In this document: piece by piece, positions 1 through 12,240 of the stretch
Numbering within the stretch: position 1 is the stretch's first letter
Layout of the letters: each line of letters begins with the position of its first letter
Assembly (NCBI GenBank): GCA_001683735.1
Contig: LUGG01000004.1
Location: 1,674,001-1,738,000, forward strand
DNA length: 64,000 nt
Reading direction: 5' to 3'
DNA from: Grifola frondosa
Taxonomy: Eukaryota; Basidiomycota; Agaricomycetes; Polyporales; Grifolaceae
Notes under the pieces: model-generated
Database searches by the model: none
What the model saw: the letters and a program-made list of their open reading frames with translations, nothing else
Told to the model about the DNA's origin: nothing
Program-made: the position numbers and the translations under genes

Positions 1-3000
1 GAAACTCGCTCAGCCGCGTCTACTGCGCTTTCTCAAATCTTCACTCTTGTTCCATTGTGGCAACCTTACCCAGATGCCGAAGAAAAGACAATCGATGAAG
101 AATCGTCTCTTCCTCCTCCGCAATTTCCGCCATTCTCAGTACGAGAGCTCATGGAAAAGGGCACTCTCCTTCTAGCATCCTCCGGGAAAGAATTCACGAA
201 ACCGACTGGTATCCTCGCCAATTCTACTGAAGTCAAGAAAGCGCGTCAGGAAGCAATGGGTCGTTTAGGGCTGGACTTTCTTGATAGTTTTGGTGACGCA
301 GACGACATGGACCTTGACAAGGAATTGGTTGTTGAAGAAGCTGACCAAGATGTTGAGATGGAGAATGCTGTGAAGGCGGAAGAGGACACTACCCCAACAT
401 CTCCCACAGATACATCTTCAGATGTGAAAGTAAAGAATGAAGCTCCGGTGCGGGCGCGCTCGGCATCTACTACTCCAGCGACTTCATCTCCTGCGCCGTC
501 CGCTACAATTGCGCCTGAAGACGTCTCAGCACTGTCTGCCCGCGAACGCAATCGAATGAAGAGGAAACGCAAACCGGGTAACATGGCCGTAGTGGCTGCC
601 CCACCGCCCGCTCAGGGTGCTGGATCGAAGTATCATGCGACATCTGCTGGGCCGTCGAAGTATGTTAATGAATGTTATGAAAAAATATCATACGATCTGA
701 TTTCGTTATAGAGCTCGCCTTGTTAGTGCAGAGGAGACACCCGCTCGCAGAACAAGCAGCCCTAAGTCGCCAGTGGAAGGTCCCTCGCAGGACCGCGTGG
801 TGATCGATCCATCGAAGGGAGGTGCAGTGGCGCCGAAGACGGAGAGTAAGTCAAAAGCGTTGGATGTGGAGCCGGGATGTTGGGTCTGGGACGGCCTTGT
901 GAAGGTCTTGGAGGTGGATCTCTTCAGTCCTGCTTGGGAAGTGCGCCATGGAGCAGCCATGGCGTTGAGAGAATTGCTGAAGCTTCAGGGTAAATATGGT
1001 GGAATGAGAGGTGTGTGTCATCGTGATTGTATTCATATTTACTTACTTATTTTTCATAGTGGAGCTCCCGTGGGCCGAGAATCAGGTTGCGCATGAGAAG
1101 TGGTGTAACGACCTTGCTATCAAATTTCTTTGTATATTCGTTCTTGACAGGTTTGGCGATTTTGTCTCGGACCAGGTTTGCCTTCCAGTTCTTTTGGAGT
1201 TGTCTATACGCTAATTGACTTGCAAATTTTCGCAGGTTATCGCTCCTGTACGCGAGACAGTCTCGCAGACGCTGGCGTCACTCCTTCTTTACATGCCTCG
1301 TCGATCAGTATTGCATGTCCATTCTGTCCTCCTTCAGATGATACGGCAAGACTTTGTGGTTGCCGCGAAACCTGCAAAAGGAGACGTTCACGACAAAGCA
1401 GAAAAAGGACACGTATGGGAGGTTCGCCATGCCGGGCTCCTTGGCATCAAATATGAAGTGGCGGTCAGGAGCGATTTGGTCAGCTCGAGATTATTACCCG
1501 GTGATATGGACGTAGACGGAGGCAAGGACGTTTTAAGGGGTGTGGTCGATGCGGCAGTTCTTGGGTATGTCTCATATATCGCTGATTTGCCCATTTGTTG
1601 ATTTGTTTATGTTATTCAGTTTGGGCGATAGAGACGATGACGTCCGGTCGGTTGCAGCATCATGTCTGTTACCTGTCGCAGAACCCCTTGTCAAACAGTT
1701 GCCGGAAGAACTCAGTCGGGTCCTTGCCGTCCTGTGGGGTTGCTTGAGCAACATGAAGGACGACTTGAGTTCCAGCGTGGGGGCCGTGATGGACCTTCTA
1801 GGTGAGCAATTGCCATCATGTGTTGCCAATGTTGCTGACATTATCATTAAGGGAAGCTTGTGACATATGACTCCGTCATCGAGATCATCGCAGACGAGAC
1901 TCAATCGTGAGTTGCGAAGCTTCTTCCTTTGTTATCTTTTTGTGACGTGCGTTCAAGGCACCCGATCACCATCCTTGCGCCGACGCTCTTCCCTTTCTTC
2001 CGTCATACGATTGCCAACGTCCGGCTGGCGGTGGTGAAGACCCTTCATGCGTTCATGACTGTCTCGTCCCTTCCCAGGGGTTGGATCAGCATTCCGTTCC
2101 TACGCCTTCTTTTTCAAAATTTGTTGGTGGAGGAGCGGCTCGACATTCGCGAAGCGACGTTATCAGCGTGGCGACTGGTCATGTCAATACTCGGCTCGGT
2201 CAACGGTTGGCTGGAGTCCTTTGTCCCTCAACAAATCCTGCTTGAATGGTACGCAGTGTTGATGACGCCGCTCGGTTTGCCGCTTGACGCTTCAGGTTTC
2301 TACGACGCGTCTGTGGCTGCGGATGGTGGCATACCTTCAGAGAGACACAACGTGGACAAGAACATGCTCGCACAGGATCTAGCTATGATATCCATCGAGA
2401 TAGTACTGAAAGCGAGAATTGCCGCGTCCACAGCGCTAGCCTATATCGTGGCGGTTTGGCCAGCTACGGTAAGTACGCACTCGACTGTATTGTCTCTCTT
2501 GAAGCCTCACCTCGCTTCCAGGGTCAGGGTCATTCATTGGAAGATATGTTCAGACCAATCCTTACACACTACATCGACTCGACGAGCATGCTGCAAAAGT
2601 TCCTGGCAGCCATGATCGCGGAGCAATGGGCGCGTGAATACGATGAAAAAGAACCACCTTCCTCGTCTCTTCTGATCGAGGTGTCGCCACTCGCAACAGA
2701 ACTCAGCAGCAAAACGCTCCTGTGGCTGCAGGCAGATCCTCCCGCAGCATATCATGAGATGGCATTCTCACTTGCTCGCATTCACGGAGAATGTTATAAC
2801 CTCTTACAGTCATTCGCATATGACTGCAAAGTCCCACACTCATCTATTCCGTCTTTGGGTACCGAAATCGATGTCACAGGGACGAAGGCTGGCTGCTTCA
2901 CGATCGACACAGCTAACGCCGCAGTGGGCGAGATGTTCACGAAACTGAAGGACAGTCTGGGTAGGACGAAGAAGCGTGAGCTGGCGATCATTAAAGAGAA

Positions 3001-6000
3001 GCGGGCCAAGGTGGTTGCGAATATCGAGCGCTACATTGAAATCAAGGCTCAGTACGACGTCCGTGTATCTGCAGCGTTTGCGGCTGCGTTTGTCGCATTC
3101 AAGAGTACTCCAGACAAAGTCAGCCCCATCGTCAAGGGAATCATGAACAGTATCAAGGTTAGACAGTATTTTACTCTTTAGGTCATCGCGTATTGACTCT
3201 TTTCATCTTTATTCCCTAGAATGAAGAGAACCTGGATCTTCAAACGCATTCGGCCGTAGCGGTTGCGTCGTTCGTGGCGTTCTGTGTCGATCGAGAGCTC
3301 AACCAGCCACCGGACAAGATTGTGAAGAACCTCTGCACGTTCCTTTGTCAGGATATCGAACATACACCTACCTTTGCATACTCTCGCAAAATCTTGAATG
3401 CCGTCCTTTCTTTCCCAAGATCAGGTGCAGCAGCCAACAGTAACGGCAAGGATAATACGGACAAACATGTAGTCAGCCCAGAAGAAGCGGCCAAGGCTCG
3501 TCTCTCTCATCGTGGTGCGCGACTAGCGTTTGTGGAACTTTCTGCGAAGTTTGGTCCACGACTCCTCGATGCGATACCGAAGATGTGGCAGTCAATGGCT
3601 GGCGGAATCCTAAGTGCTTGTGCGACAGGTATGATGCCATAACAATGTAGTGTGAGACGTCAAGCTCACTCACAGCCCACAGACTCTGTAAGCCAAATGG
3701 ACGGTCAGATCGATAAACAGTACGGTCAAGATGTGATTGATTCGCTCAGCGTCCTTGAGGCGGTTGTGCCGACGTTCCACGAAGACCTTTGGCCCAAGCT
3801 CACTGAGTTGTTTCCTTTGATCAACCTCGCTCTTCGTAGTCGATACGCCATAATACGTCAATCGGCCGCTCGATGTTTTGCTACGATTTGCGATGCGCTC
3901 ACCGTGGATGCAATGCGTTATGTCATCGAAACGGTGGCACCTTTCCTCGGCGATGCGTCAAATTTGGCGAACAGGCAAGGCGCGGTGGAACTGATGTGCC
4001 GTGAGTACAACGATGTATCCTCAATCCATTCCAGACAATTTCTCATGAATATATAGATATCGTCCAGAAACTTGATATAAAGGCCTTACCTTACGTCATT
4101 TTCATGGTCGTCCCTGTACTAGGACGCATGAGTGACCCAGACGATGATATTCGCTCGACTGCGACCAATACCTTTGCATCGCTTGTTAAGATGGTCCCTT
4201 TGGAAGTAAGTCACCTCCGATCATTTGCTGTGTACGGATCTGACACCGTAATAAGGCTGGTTTGCCAGATCCACCGAACTTCCCAGAGGATCTGCTCAAG
4301 CGGCGTGATAAGGAACGACAATTCTTGACACAACTGCTCGACGGCAGCAAAGTCCAGCCGTATGACATCCCGGTCACCATCAACGCTGAACTCCGGAAAT
4401 ATCAGCAAGAGGGTGTCAACTGGCTTGCTTTCCTTGCCAAGTATCAGCTACACGGTATTCTATGTGACGGTATGCATTCTAATCCAACAGATACCGACAA
4501 TGATCACTCAAAAGTAAATTTATTCCAGACATGGGGCTGGGTAAAACCTTGCAATCTATCTGCATCCTCGCGAGCAAGCATCATGAACGAGCGCAGAAGT
4601 ATAAGGAAACGAAGTCACCGGACTCTAAACACCTTCCGTCGCTTATCATCTGCCCGCCGACCCTGACCGGACATTGGTACTACGAAATTCAGAAGTATGC
4701 GGAGAATCTCAAACCAGTGCTTTACACTGGTAACTCGAGGGAACGATGCAAAATCATGTCGAAGCTGAAAACGTTCGACATTGTCATCACTTCATACGAG
4801 GTCGTCAGAAACGATATCTCCAGCCTTCAGCGTATAAACTGGCACTACTGCATTCTTGACGAAGGCCATATCATCAAGAATGCGAAAACCAAACTCACGA
4901 AGGCTGTGAAGTGTATCCAGGCGGTGCATCGCTTGATTCTATCGGGGACTCCTATTCAGAACAACGTGCTGGAGCTATGGAGTTTATTCGATTTCTTGAT
5001 GCCAGGCTTTCTTGGCAGTGAATCGTCCTTCAATGAACGCTTCAGCAGACCGATTCTTTCCAATCGTGATGGAAAGGCCAAGACCGGAGAAGCAGGTAAG
5101 GATCATTCAAAGTTGATGTCCTGCAGTATGATTGATTATGTGTGTCCAGCTGCTCTTGCGCTTGAGGCTCTTCACAAACAAGTTCTGCCCTTCCTCCTTC
5201 GACGCCTCAAAGAAGATGTGCTACACGACCTCCGCCCAAGATCATCCAAGACTATTACTGCGAGCTGTCAGAGTTGCAGAAATTCCTCTACGATGATTTC
5301 TCCAAGTCTCGCGCACGTGTGGCTGCGGAAGGCGTCGTGCGTGCCGATCAAGAAGAAAAGGGTGGTGGTCAGCAGCATGTATTCCAATCCTTACAGTATC
5401 TCCGGAAACTGTGCAATCATCCGGCCCTTGTTTTGAAAGATGACAAGGAGATGATCAAGGATGCTCTTCAAAAGGCTGGCGTAAACGCTGAAGCAGGGGA
5501 TTTGAGCGATATCCACTTTGCACCAAAACTTCTGGCACTCCGGTACGTTGTGAACTTCTAATACGCGCACATGTGTATCTCAACTTCGCCCTCGGCTACG
5601 CAGACAGATTCTCGTTGATTGTGGTATTGGACTATCTCCTGGAGCGACTGGTGACTCGGCGAAGAGCGAATTAGTCGATGCGGAACCGACTTCCAGCGGA
5701 GCATTCTCTCAGCACCGTGTTCTTATATTCTGTCAGATGAAACAGATGCTCGACATCATCGAGACGGATTTGTTCAAACAACACATGCCATCCGTTACCT
5801 ATATGCGCTTGGACGGGAGTACAGACGCAAACAAACGGCACGCCATAGTGCAAACGTTCAATTCCGATCCTAGCATCGACTGCCTCTTGCTGACGACACA
5901 CGTGGGTGGACTTGGATTGACCCTGACGGGTGCCGATACTGTCATATTTGTTGAACACGATTGGAATCCCATGAAGGACTTACAAGCCATGGACCGTGCC

Positions 6001-6400
6001 CACCGTATCGGACAAAAGAAGGTCGTCAACGTCTATCGTTTGATCACAAAGGGTACTCTTGAAGAGAAGATCATGGGGTGCGTTCCATGTCTATGAATAC
6101 CAAGCGCAGATTCCTGACTTTGTCCTTGTAGTCTTCAACGCTTCAAGCTGAACGTCGCGAATTCAGTCGTGACGCAGCAGAACTCAGGTCTGTCCTCGAT
6201 GGATACGGAGCATGTCTTAGACCTCTTCAAACGCACGACGGAGGCGGAGGATGCTGCGTCAGCCGCGAAGAAGAAAGAGAAGGAAGCGGCTGGATCGCTA
6301 GCTCAGAAAAGCGTGTTGGGGATTGGAGGACCTGCCCACCGAAGAAGAGTACCAAGATCTGGACCTCTCGAGTTTCATGGGCTCCATTGGACGACAGTAG
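1..6400 (+). CDS. MOT1: MOT1/BTAF1, TBP-removing Swi2/Snf2 ATPase (5' partial)
   Basis: MOT1 uses ATP to strip TATA-binding protein from DNA in the nucleus. The frame is open from base 1, so roughly the first 60-70 residues lie outside the window; about 1,800 residues follow over about 17 short-intron exons. The N-terminal two thirds is HEAT-like helical repeat sequence. The C-terminal ATPase shows the Walker A segment DMGLGKTLQ (exon from 4531), the DEAH-type box DEGHIIKN, LSGTPIQNN, LLRRLKEDVL, and motif VI QAMDRAHRIGQ near 5990. The expected C-terminal tail (LPTEEEYQDLDLSSFMGS) ends at TAG 6398-6400. Two single-base frame breaks, near 5233 and near 6322, interrupt otherwise conserved coding; the span given joins across both. 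Family assignment is secure. Whether the breaks are real is not. Confidence 0.95.
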
Positions 6401-6648
6401 TTTTGTTCGTTATCTTATTTACTTTCGGACTCTTCACGACGGATAGACCAGCCATTAGAGCATTGTACACTGCACTGTATTGTAGAACCCGACTAACGTA
6501 TGATACAGTATAATCAGTCAAATTGTTCGCATCAAGAATGCAATCGTAAATGTATCATTATATCAGTGAAAAGAACGAGATCTGGAAGTTCTCAAGCACG
6601 GAGTCATTGTGTGGGTAGCACTCCACGCGAAACTCCGCCATCAACGTA

Positions 6649-7409
6649 TCAGAAGAGGTAGTAAGGTCCGCCTGGTCTCCGATTCCTTGAACGTCGCGGG
6701 AGTGCATGCCTCCACCATTGAGGGTAAGTGAAAGCAATGAGGAGCAGGATAACGCCGACGACAACTGCAGAAATCGTTCCCGCCAGCGCTCCTGGACTGA
6801 GCTTCTTAGGTCCTGAAGCGCCAGAAGATGATGCAGCCTCCGACCCAGGGGAGACCGTAGGACTCGGCGAGTCGGAGGAAGATGAAGATGGTATGGCCGT
6901 GGTTGCCAGGCAGCTCACATTCTGTCCAGTCTGCACGAAGAATGGCGGAGATTGGGCGAAGAGACCTGCGGTGTGCGGCGTGTCGAACGCGACAGCGACA
7001 TAGAAACCCTCAGGCACGTTGACACTATCCCACATGAACTGGCTCGCAGTCGATAGGACGGTGGTGGTCAACATGCGCGAGACGAGCGAGGAGTTCCCTT
7101 GTGAATTGGACTGGGAAGACCCCGTAGCGGGTCGCTGGTGATCGTGAGCGTCATGGGTACTTCCGTGCTCGAAGAGTGCCACTGTATCGTCGCATTCTGG
7201 CATGTTGTCGCGTTGCCCGGCTGGACAAATTGGAACGAGTTTACAGAGGTTGGCGATGGCGATGAGGCAGGTGAAGAGGAAGAAACGGACGACGTGCTGT
7301 TCGCAGTCACGGTAGAAGTCGTTGATGAAGAAGTTTGGGCCTCATCCTCGCCCTCTCCATGCTTCGCCAAAGAGGCAACTATAAGAATCCATATCGATAT
7401 GAAGCGCAT
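6649..7409 (-). CDS. Ser/Thr-rich secreted, single-span membrane protein
   Basis: Starts at ATG 7409 with a signal peptide (MRFISIWILIVASLA), followed by a Ser/Thr-rich stretch, an Ig-like or beta-sandwich-like extracellular region (SFQFVQPGNATTCQNATIQW, later VNVPEGFYVAVAFDTP and SPPFFVQTGQNVSC) with several N-glycosylation motifs, a second Ser-rich spacer, one membrane helix (LAGTISAVVVGVILLLIAF), and a short basic cytoplasmic tail ending PGGPYYLF. This plan is common among basidiomycete cell-surface proteins; function is unknown. The reading frame changes near 7129-7131, where one base appears to be missing from a C run on the coding strand; no intron of plausible size fits. The gene converges with MOT1 across about 250 bases. 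Confidence 0.7.
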
Positions 7410-8318
7410 GTGAGGGCTCTTGAACCTTCGGAATGCAAGCGATCAGTGGTGGATGGAGAAAAAAATCGTCTCACTCACTATTGCCAGGACACCAGTTAGG
7501 TCGCGGAAACGAGGAACATTAGCGTCCTGTAGACGATAAAAGAGTATCCATCTGTTGTCCGGTTCTCATGGTGCATCCGAGACTTTCCACCTGATCTCTG
7601 GAACAAAACGGTAGCGTAATCCATTACGGTAGTAGTTCATCCGGTAGAAACTCGAGGCGCACCACGAGAGAACGAAGCGCAGCAAAGCGCTGAGAGAATA
7701 GTCGTTTCGATGCATGCTGTATTGAGAAGCTTATCCAGTCCTGTGAGGATTCACTGCTTGGTGCATTTCACAGGACTGGCGTAGCGTGTAAGTCGGTATC
7801 GCCGGCAATAAGGCCATTTCCTGACAGCCGCATAGTGCGGAGTAGAGAGAAGGGATGGAAATAACGTCTACTGTGGCATGCGACCAACCGGTTAGGTGAA
7901 AATGGACCGCCTGCGAACGTGCAAGGGAGATCTACCTCGAAAATGTATGAGACACGATGTTCAAATAGTATCCGAACTGCGGAAACACTCCTCCGGTAAA
8001 TTACACCATATTGCCTGATGAAAGGGATTGGTGAATCAATGGCATTTGAGCCTATCTGCCTCTATGATGAATGATCATTGATTCAGTCACCCCAATCCCG
8101 CCCACGCGGAGGAAGTGGTGGTGGATTGCTTTTGAAATAGTAAGTCACGGCATCGACAAAGTGCACGAGTATCAAGTGCAACGCCGATGGACATGCGATA
8201 CATGGAGTGAAAATAGGAGTACATACCTCAAACTATGCTCATGAGTAACCAACAGATACGACACACATTGCAATGGAGTTGGTATAAATCCACTGGTACA
8301 TGCTCTGCGACTTCCTAT
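7410..8318. other. Intergenic, no gene seen; contains a hairpin
   Basis: About 0.9 kb between two minus-strand genes. No coding exon is supported. The one structured element is the inverted repeat at 7735-7779, listed separately. Its left part would be the 3' flank of the alpha/beta-barrel gene and its right part the 5' flank of the Ser-rich gene. Confidence 0.6.
7735..7779. repeat. Perfect 12-bp inverted repeat
   Basis: Arms ccagtcctgtga (7735-7746) and tcacaggactgg (7768-7779) are exact reverse complements around a 21-base loop. It lies in gene-free DNA, 326 bases upstream of the Ser-rich gene's start codon. It could be a cruciform or protein-binding site, or a relic of a small inverted-repeat element. 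No target-site duplication is obvious. Confidence 0.75.
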
Positions 8319-9156
8319 TCACGACGTCCTGACTTGACAAGCAGCCTTCCCGCAAAATGCAGTGAACACAATATGCACCAATTCGATCGTTGAGATTCCA
8401 CGACACTTCGAGATGATGTCCATGGCGAGTTGATTGGTCTTGACAACCTCAAAGTGAGCCTTGCGTTTGCAATATCAGTGCGCAGATTGTGTTATATTGA
8501 ACGGAAGCCACTCACCTTGACGCTCTCCCATCCAATGAAGACAACGAGGACGTTATCCTTCTCCACCGATGGCCCCCAAGATGCCCAATATGCCCCGCTA
8601 TCCTCCGGGAGTGCATTGACACCGTTCACTAGAGCATTCACCCACTCCTCAAGCTGCTCCTTTGACTGGCCCTCATGAAGCGTAAAGGTTGCAATCTCTG
8701 TCACCGGTGCTTGGAATGCCTTGTAGGGTTCGCTCGTCAGTTGAACATGGAGAATGTCGACAGCGCCGGAAAAGAAAGTTTCCGTATTCTTGTTGAGTAT
8801 AGGGTATTTCGTCTCGTCCGTCTGAAGTTTCTTGTGATGATCCAGCGATTCCCAGACTGAACGAAATGGCATGCGAAGATATTGACCCCATGTTACATGC
8901 TTGAGGCTGGGAAAGCTCACCGTTGATCACATAGGCTTTCTTGGTCTCTTCGGTTTGCAAGCCGTAGAACTCTCTATACTTGCGGCGTCAGCAAAGTTGT
9001 GGACGGCGTGTCTAAGTGTGTGACTACTTGCTTGATCATGCCATCGCAGCTCTTGAGTAAGTTCAATGCAGGCTGAACTATATTGACATCCTTCGGATCG
9101 GCGCGAAAAGCATCAGTCGGAGCAGCCTTAGCAATTTCAACACAGGGAAAAGCCAT
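8319..9156 (-). CDS. Dimeric alpha/beta-barrel (ABM/Dabb-like) protein
   Basis: ATG at 9156 begins MAFPCVEIAKAAPTDAFRAD. Exon 1 ends SCDGMIKQ; exon 2 carries YREFYGLQTEETKKAYVIN; exon 3 runs from WESLDHHKKLQTDETKYP to VFIGWESVK; the last exon (HFEVVKTNQLAMDI) ends at a stop at 8319-8321. The pattern of a long N-terminal segment followed by ...VVFIGWESV...HFEVVK resembles the ferredoxin-like alpha/beta-barrel proteins (antibiotic biosynthesis monooxygenase and stress-responsive barrel families) that occur as small cytosolic fungal enzymes. No catalytic residue can be assigned by eye, so the substrate is unknown. There is no signal peptide. A good TATA and CCAAT pair lies about 90 bases upstream. 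Confidence 0.65.
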
Positions 9157-9241
9157 GTATGAACAGTGCAGGCAAACGATGGATGATCGTTTCTACGGAC
9201 AAGGTGTCCGTTATGGTCCTGACTCCAGCTTGCGAGCTGGC

Positions 9242-9263
9242 TTATATATATACCCCCGATTGG
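9242..9263 (-). promoter_or_regulatory. TATA box and CCAAT box of the alpha/beta-barrel gene
   Basis: On the minus strand a CCAAT pentamer (9259-9263) is followed by a run of alternating TA (9242-9252). The TATA run ends 86 bases before the ATG at 9156, a sensible core-promoter spacing. This is the clearest promoter in the window. Confidence 0.6.
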
Positions 9264-9734
9264 AAGCTCAGAGTGCTATCTCTGATGGCTTCCAATTCTG
9301 AAACTTTGAAAGAGTCAGCCGGGCAATTGAGAGTCCTCAAAACAGTCTCATGACAGTGATGGTATGGAATAGCCAGTATTCATCAACAATATTTGGTTCA
9401 TCTGATAATTAACCCCAAGTTACTCGGAGAGAAAATAAATCGGAATGGTCAGAATTTAAACCTGCATACTCAAAAATATGGACGCAGCATGCACTGAGCC
9501 GTATTTATAACCGGGTTATTCTCAGGCCGTTCCGTCGGGCGTCATTTTCGAGGGCCCTACACCGCTCTTCTCGTCCCTCTCCATCTTAGTGGTCTTGTTA
9601 GTGTCTAAAAACTTAAAACGACACGGAACTGACTGAGGACCACTGAAACAAGGGAAAACATCAGTTCACATCTTCGGCTGGGTGCGATCAGTCAACGCGT
9701 ACTAGTGGTAGTAAGCAATATGATGGAGCTGAAG
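9264..9734. other. Intergenic, nothing further recognised
   Basis: About 470 bases between the promoter of the alpha/beta-barrel gene and the 3' end of F-box gene 1. No exon, RNA gene or repeat is supported. Confidence 0.5.
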
Positions 9735-11666
9735 TTAAGATATCAGACCCTGATGGTTTGTCGGGCTCGCCATACTACTCGGAATAGGACGCACCAATGT
9801 CTCCAAACGTCTGTAATATGCATTATATCCACACTTCATGCCACAAGCACATTCAGCCTCCCCAGATTCAGCCAAATCCACTATCGTCGTGATGGATGAA
9901 TCACTGGGCAGACCAAGTGCTGACAGGAGAGTGTTTATGCCCGTTCCATGACGTTGTTTAATGAATGCAGCAGACCAGCTTCGAGTGGCATGATGTTGCC
10001 AATGTTCCAGCAATTCGGACGCAGTGAGGAGAGGGGTAGAGGAATCCGACCCCTCGCAACATAGGAACAGAGCAATGGGCTTGTCAAGGATACTGAGGTC
10101 ATAATTTTCTTCTTCTCCCTGGTCGGCCTCAGACCCAGATGCTAGTATTCGGACAAGATCCCGCTTGACCCTCATCGTGTATGATTCGGCTTCGATCAGA
10201 AAGATCCTTATGGCGGTGTCAAACTGCTCTTGAGTAACATCCTTGCTGGGTTCGTCCGCGACGAGAAGGGCCGCAAACGAAGGCAGTTGTATTGTGTCCG
10301 CAAAATTGGGCAAGACGCGTTTGTTCGTTGAACCGTCGACCGCAGTCAGATAGGCTTTATACAACAACTGCATCTTCTCGAGGCGGGCCCGCCACTTGAT
10401 CCGGAAATCTCTTTCGATGTTGAGCTGTCGCTGATGTTGGAGTATCGCCTCAATTTTGGGCGAATAGAATTCCAGACTGAAACAGTTTCAGGATGAATAT
10501 AGATAGCGCACTCGCCACGAAATAGACATACTTCGTGGTGTCAGCTCTCGAGGCTGTTCTATCATCCGATTCAGCTCAGCGTGCCAAGGTGGATAATCTT
10601 CATCCTTATAACCCAACTCGGACAGGTTTGCTTTGATGCTGATAGCATATTAACGCTTGTTTCTGCATTGCATTATACACATCCTAGAACTCACCTCGCC
10701 TCTCTGTTCCTTTGGGCTTGCTGGCCCTCTCTCCAGCTTTTCATTTTGCTGTCACATTCCCAATCCAAAAGCTGCTCATTGTGCTATGAGTGAACCCAAT
10801 GAGCCAGGTGACCTGAATGGACGTTATTTATAACAACTACTTACCGTGTGTCTCAAAGTAGCAATGGCCTTGCGCTCCTCCACGAACCGTGGAAGACCTT
10901 CATCTGAAAGCATTACCATATACCGATTTGCAACTTTCTCACATTCTGGTTTGTAGTAGAAATCCCATGCATGATGTTTACTATCGTCATCTATACAAAT
11001 GTGGAAGTCAGTCAATTGTTGGAGGTCGTGATATGTATATTCTCACGCACAACATCTGGGTTCAGCGATGGGAAGCAACTGGAAGATCTGATCATCGACT
11101 TCCTTGTATTGCACTCTCTTCAACAAAGTCTTGCCTCGTTTCACACTACAGCTCATCTGTAAAAGACTATATGAACGGAAAAGTAACACTCACTTTGCTC
11201 TCCAACAAGAGCTACAGAAACGAACCCTCAAGGAATAATCCACCTTCGATGCTCGTCCTACGCCACATCCCTGTCAAGGCATCAGTCACAGTGTTGGCTT
11301 TCGCAACAGAGGTATAACGTACATCGCAATACCGCTCAAAAACCAAGGTGGCGTACCGAGGTTCAGGTAAATCCGGAGGACAGTCAGGGAAATCAGGTAT
11401 ATTCAAGCGAGCTGCTTTCCAGATATGTTTCGCAGTCTTGGACATCAGCATGGAACGAAAATCCTTGGATACACGAGACAAATGAAGGATATCAAGAGGT
11501 TTCAATTTCGACATAACCTGAGTGAAAAGTATTCAGAGCAAGTGGGCAGAAAACAGTTCATGCTTCCGCTCACTTCGAAGAAGATATCCATAGGCATGTT
11601 CAAGAGTTGCACTAATTTGCCTACGTTGCGGCCCCTGGGCTGTTTCCTCTGTCTTGTTGGATTCAT
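9735..11666 (-). CDS. F-box protein, copy 1
   Basis: F-box proteins recruit substrates to SCF ubiquitin ligases. The F-box is split by an intron: LVQLLNMPMDIFFE, then MSKLKPLDILHLSRVSKDFR and SKTAKHIWKAARLN. It is followed by FPDCPPDLPEPRYATLVFERYCD and a cysteine motif, C-G-V-G...VRFCSSCW, that resembles a zinc ribbon. Later exons carry MSCSVKRGKTLLKR, WDFYYKPECEKVANRYM and a C-terminal half containing DTIQLPSFAALLVADEPSKD and a Cys-rich end (AECACGMKCGY); stop at 9735. The first in-frame ATG is at 11666, though related sequence continues upstream in another frame, so the N-terminus is uncertain. A single-base break near 10450 disrupts PKLEAILQ. It is a paralogue of the gene at 39072-41135, with matching intron positions. 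Confidence 0.8.
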
Positions 11667-12240
11667 ATTTTCTCTCACACTTCTTTACGAAGCGTATGCG
11701 TTCGATGCGAGTTGAAACCTTGGGCTGATCCAATATTGAGCGTTCGGAGGGTGAGAGAGTAGATAGTGCCAGTACCCCCTCGCAGTCACCTGATCTTGCA
11801 AATTTTGCAATTCAACTTGACGTCCTTAGCTTGGCATCGGATCGCGATGAACGTTTGGACTTTGAACGCGTGCATATATATAGGAAACCACTCGGATAAC
11901 ACACGCGAGTGTACATAGATATTGATAACTCATTAGAGGGGATTCCAATTTCTCGTCTCAACCGTGACCGGAACGATTCCTTTTATTACTTACTAGATTT
12001 TTCGGAAGCAGCTCTTCTCATCAAAAGACACATGATGTATCGATTATAGTCGGCATCCAGTCGTGTAGGAGAGAAAATAGTTCACCATCGCACCTCCATA
12101 GTGGATTGGATAGTAACGCGCCACGGTTACCGGGTTTCATTGGTGTGCAATACTGAGCATAGTCATCACATTCAGCCTCTGTACAGAGAGATACGCAGAC
12201 CTGAAACCACAGACTAAAGGGAGAAACTTGGATTCACCGA
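11667..12240. other. Intergenic, weak TATA only
   Basis: About 570 bases between the F-box gene start and the agmatinase stop, both minus strand. A catatatatagg element near 11873-11884 could be the core promoter of the F-box gene but lies about 200 bases from its ATG. No coding sequence is supported. Confidence 0.45.
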
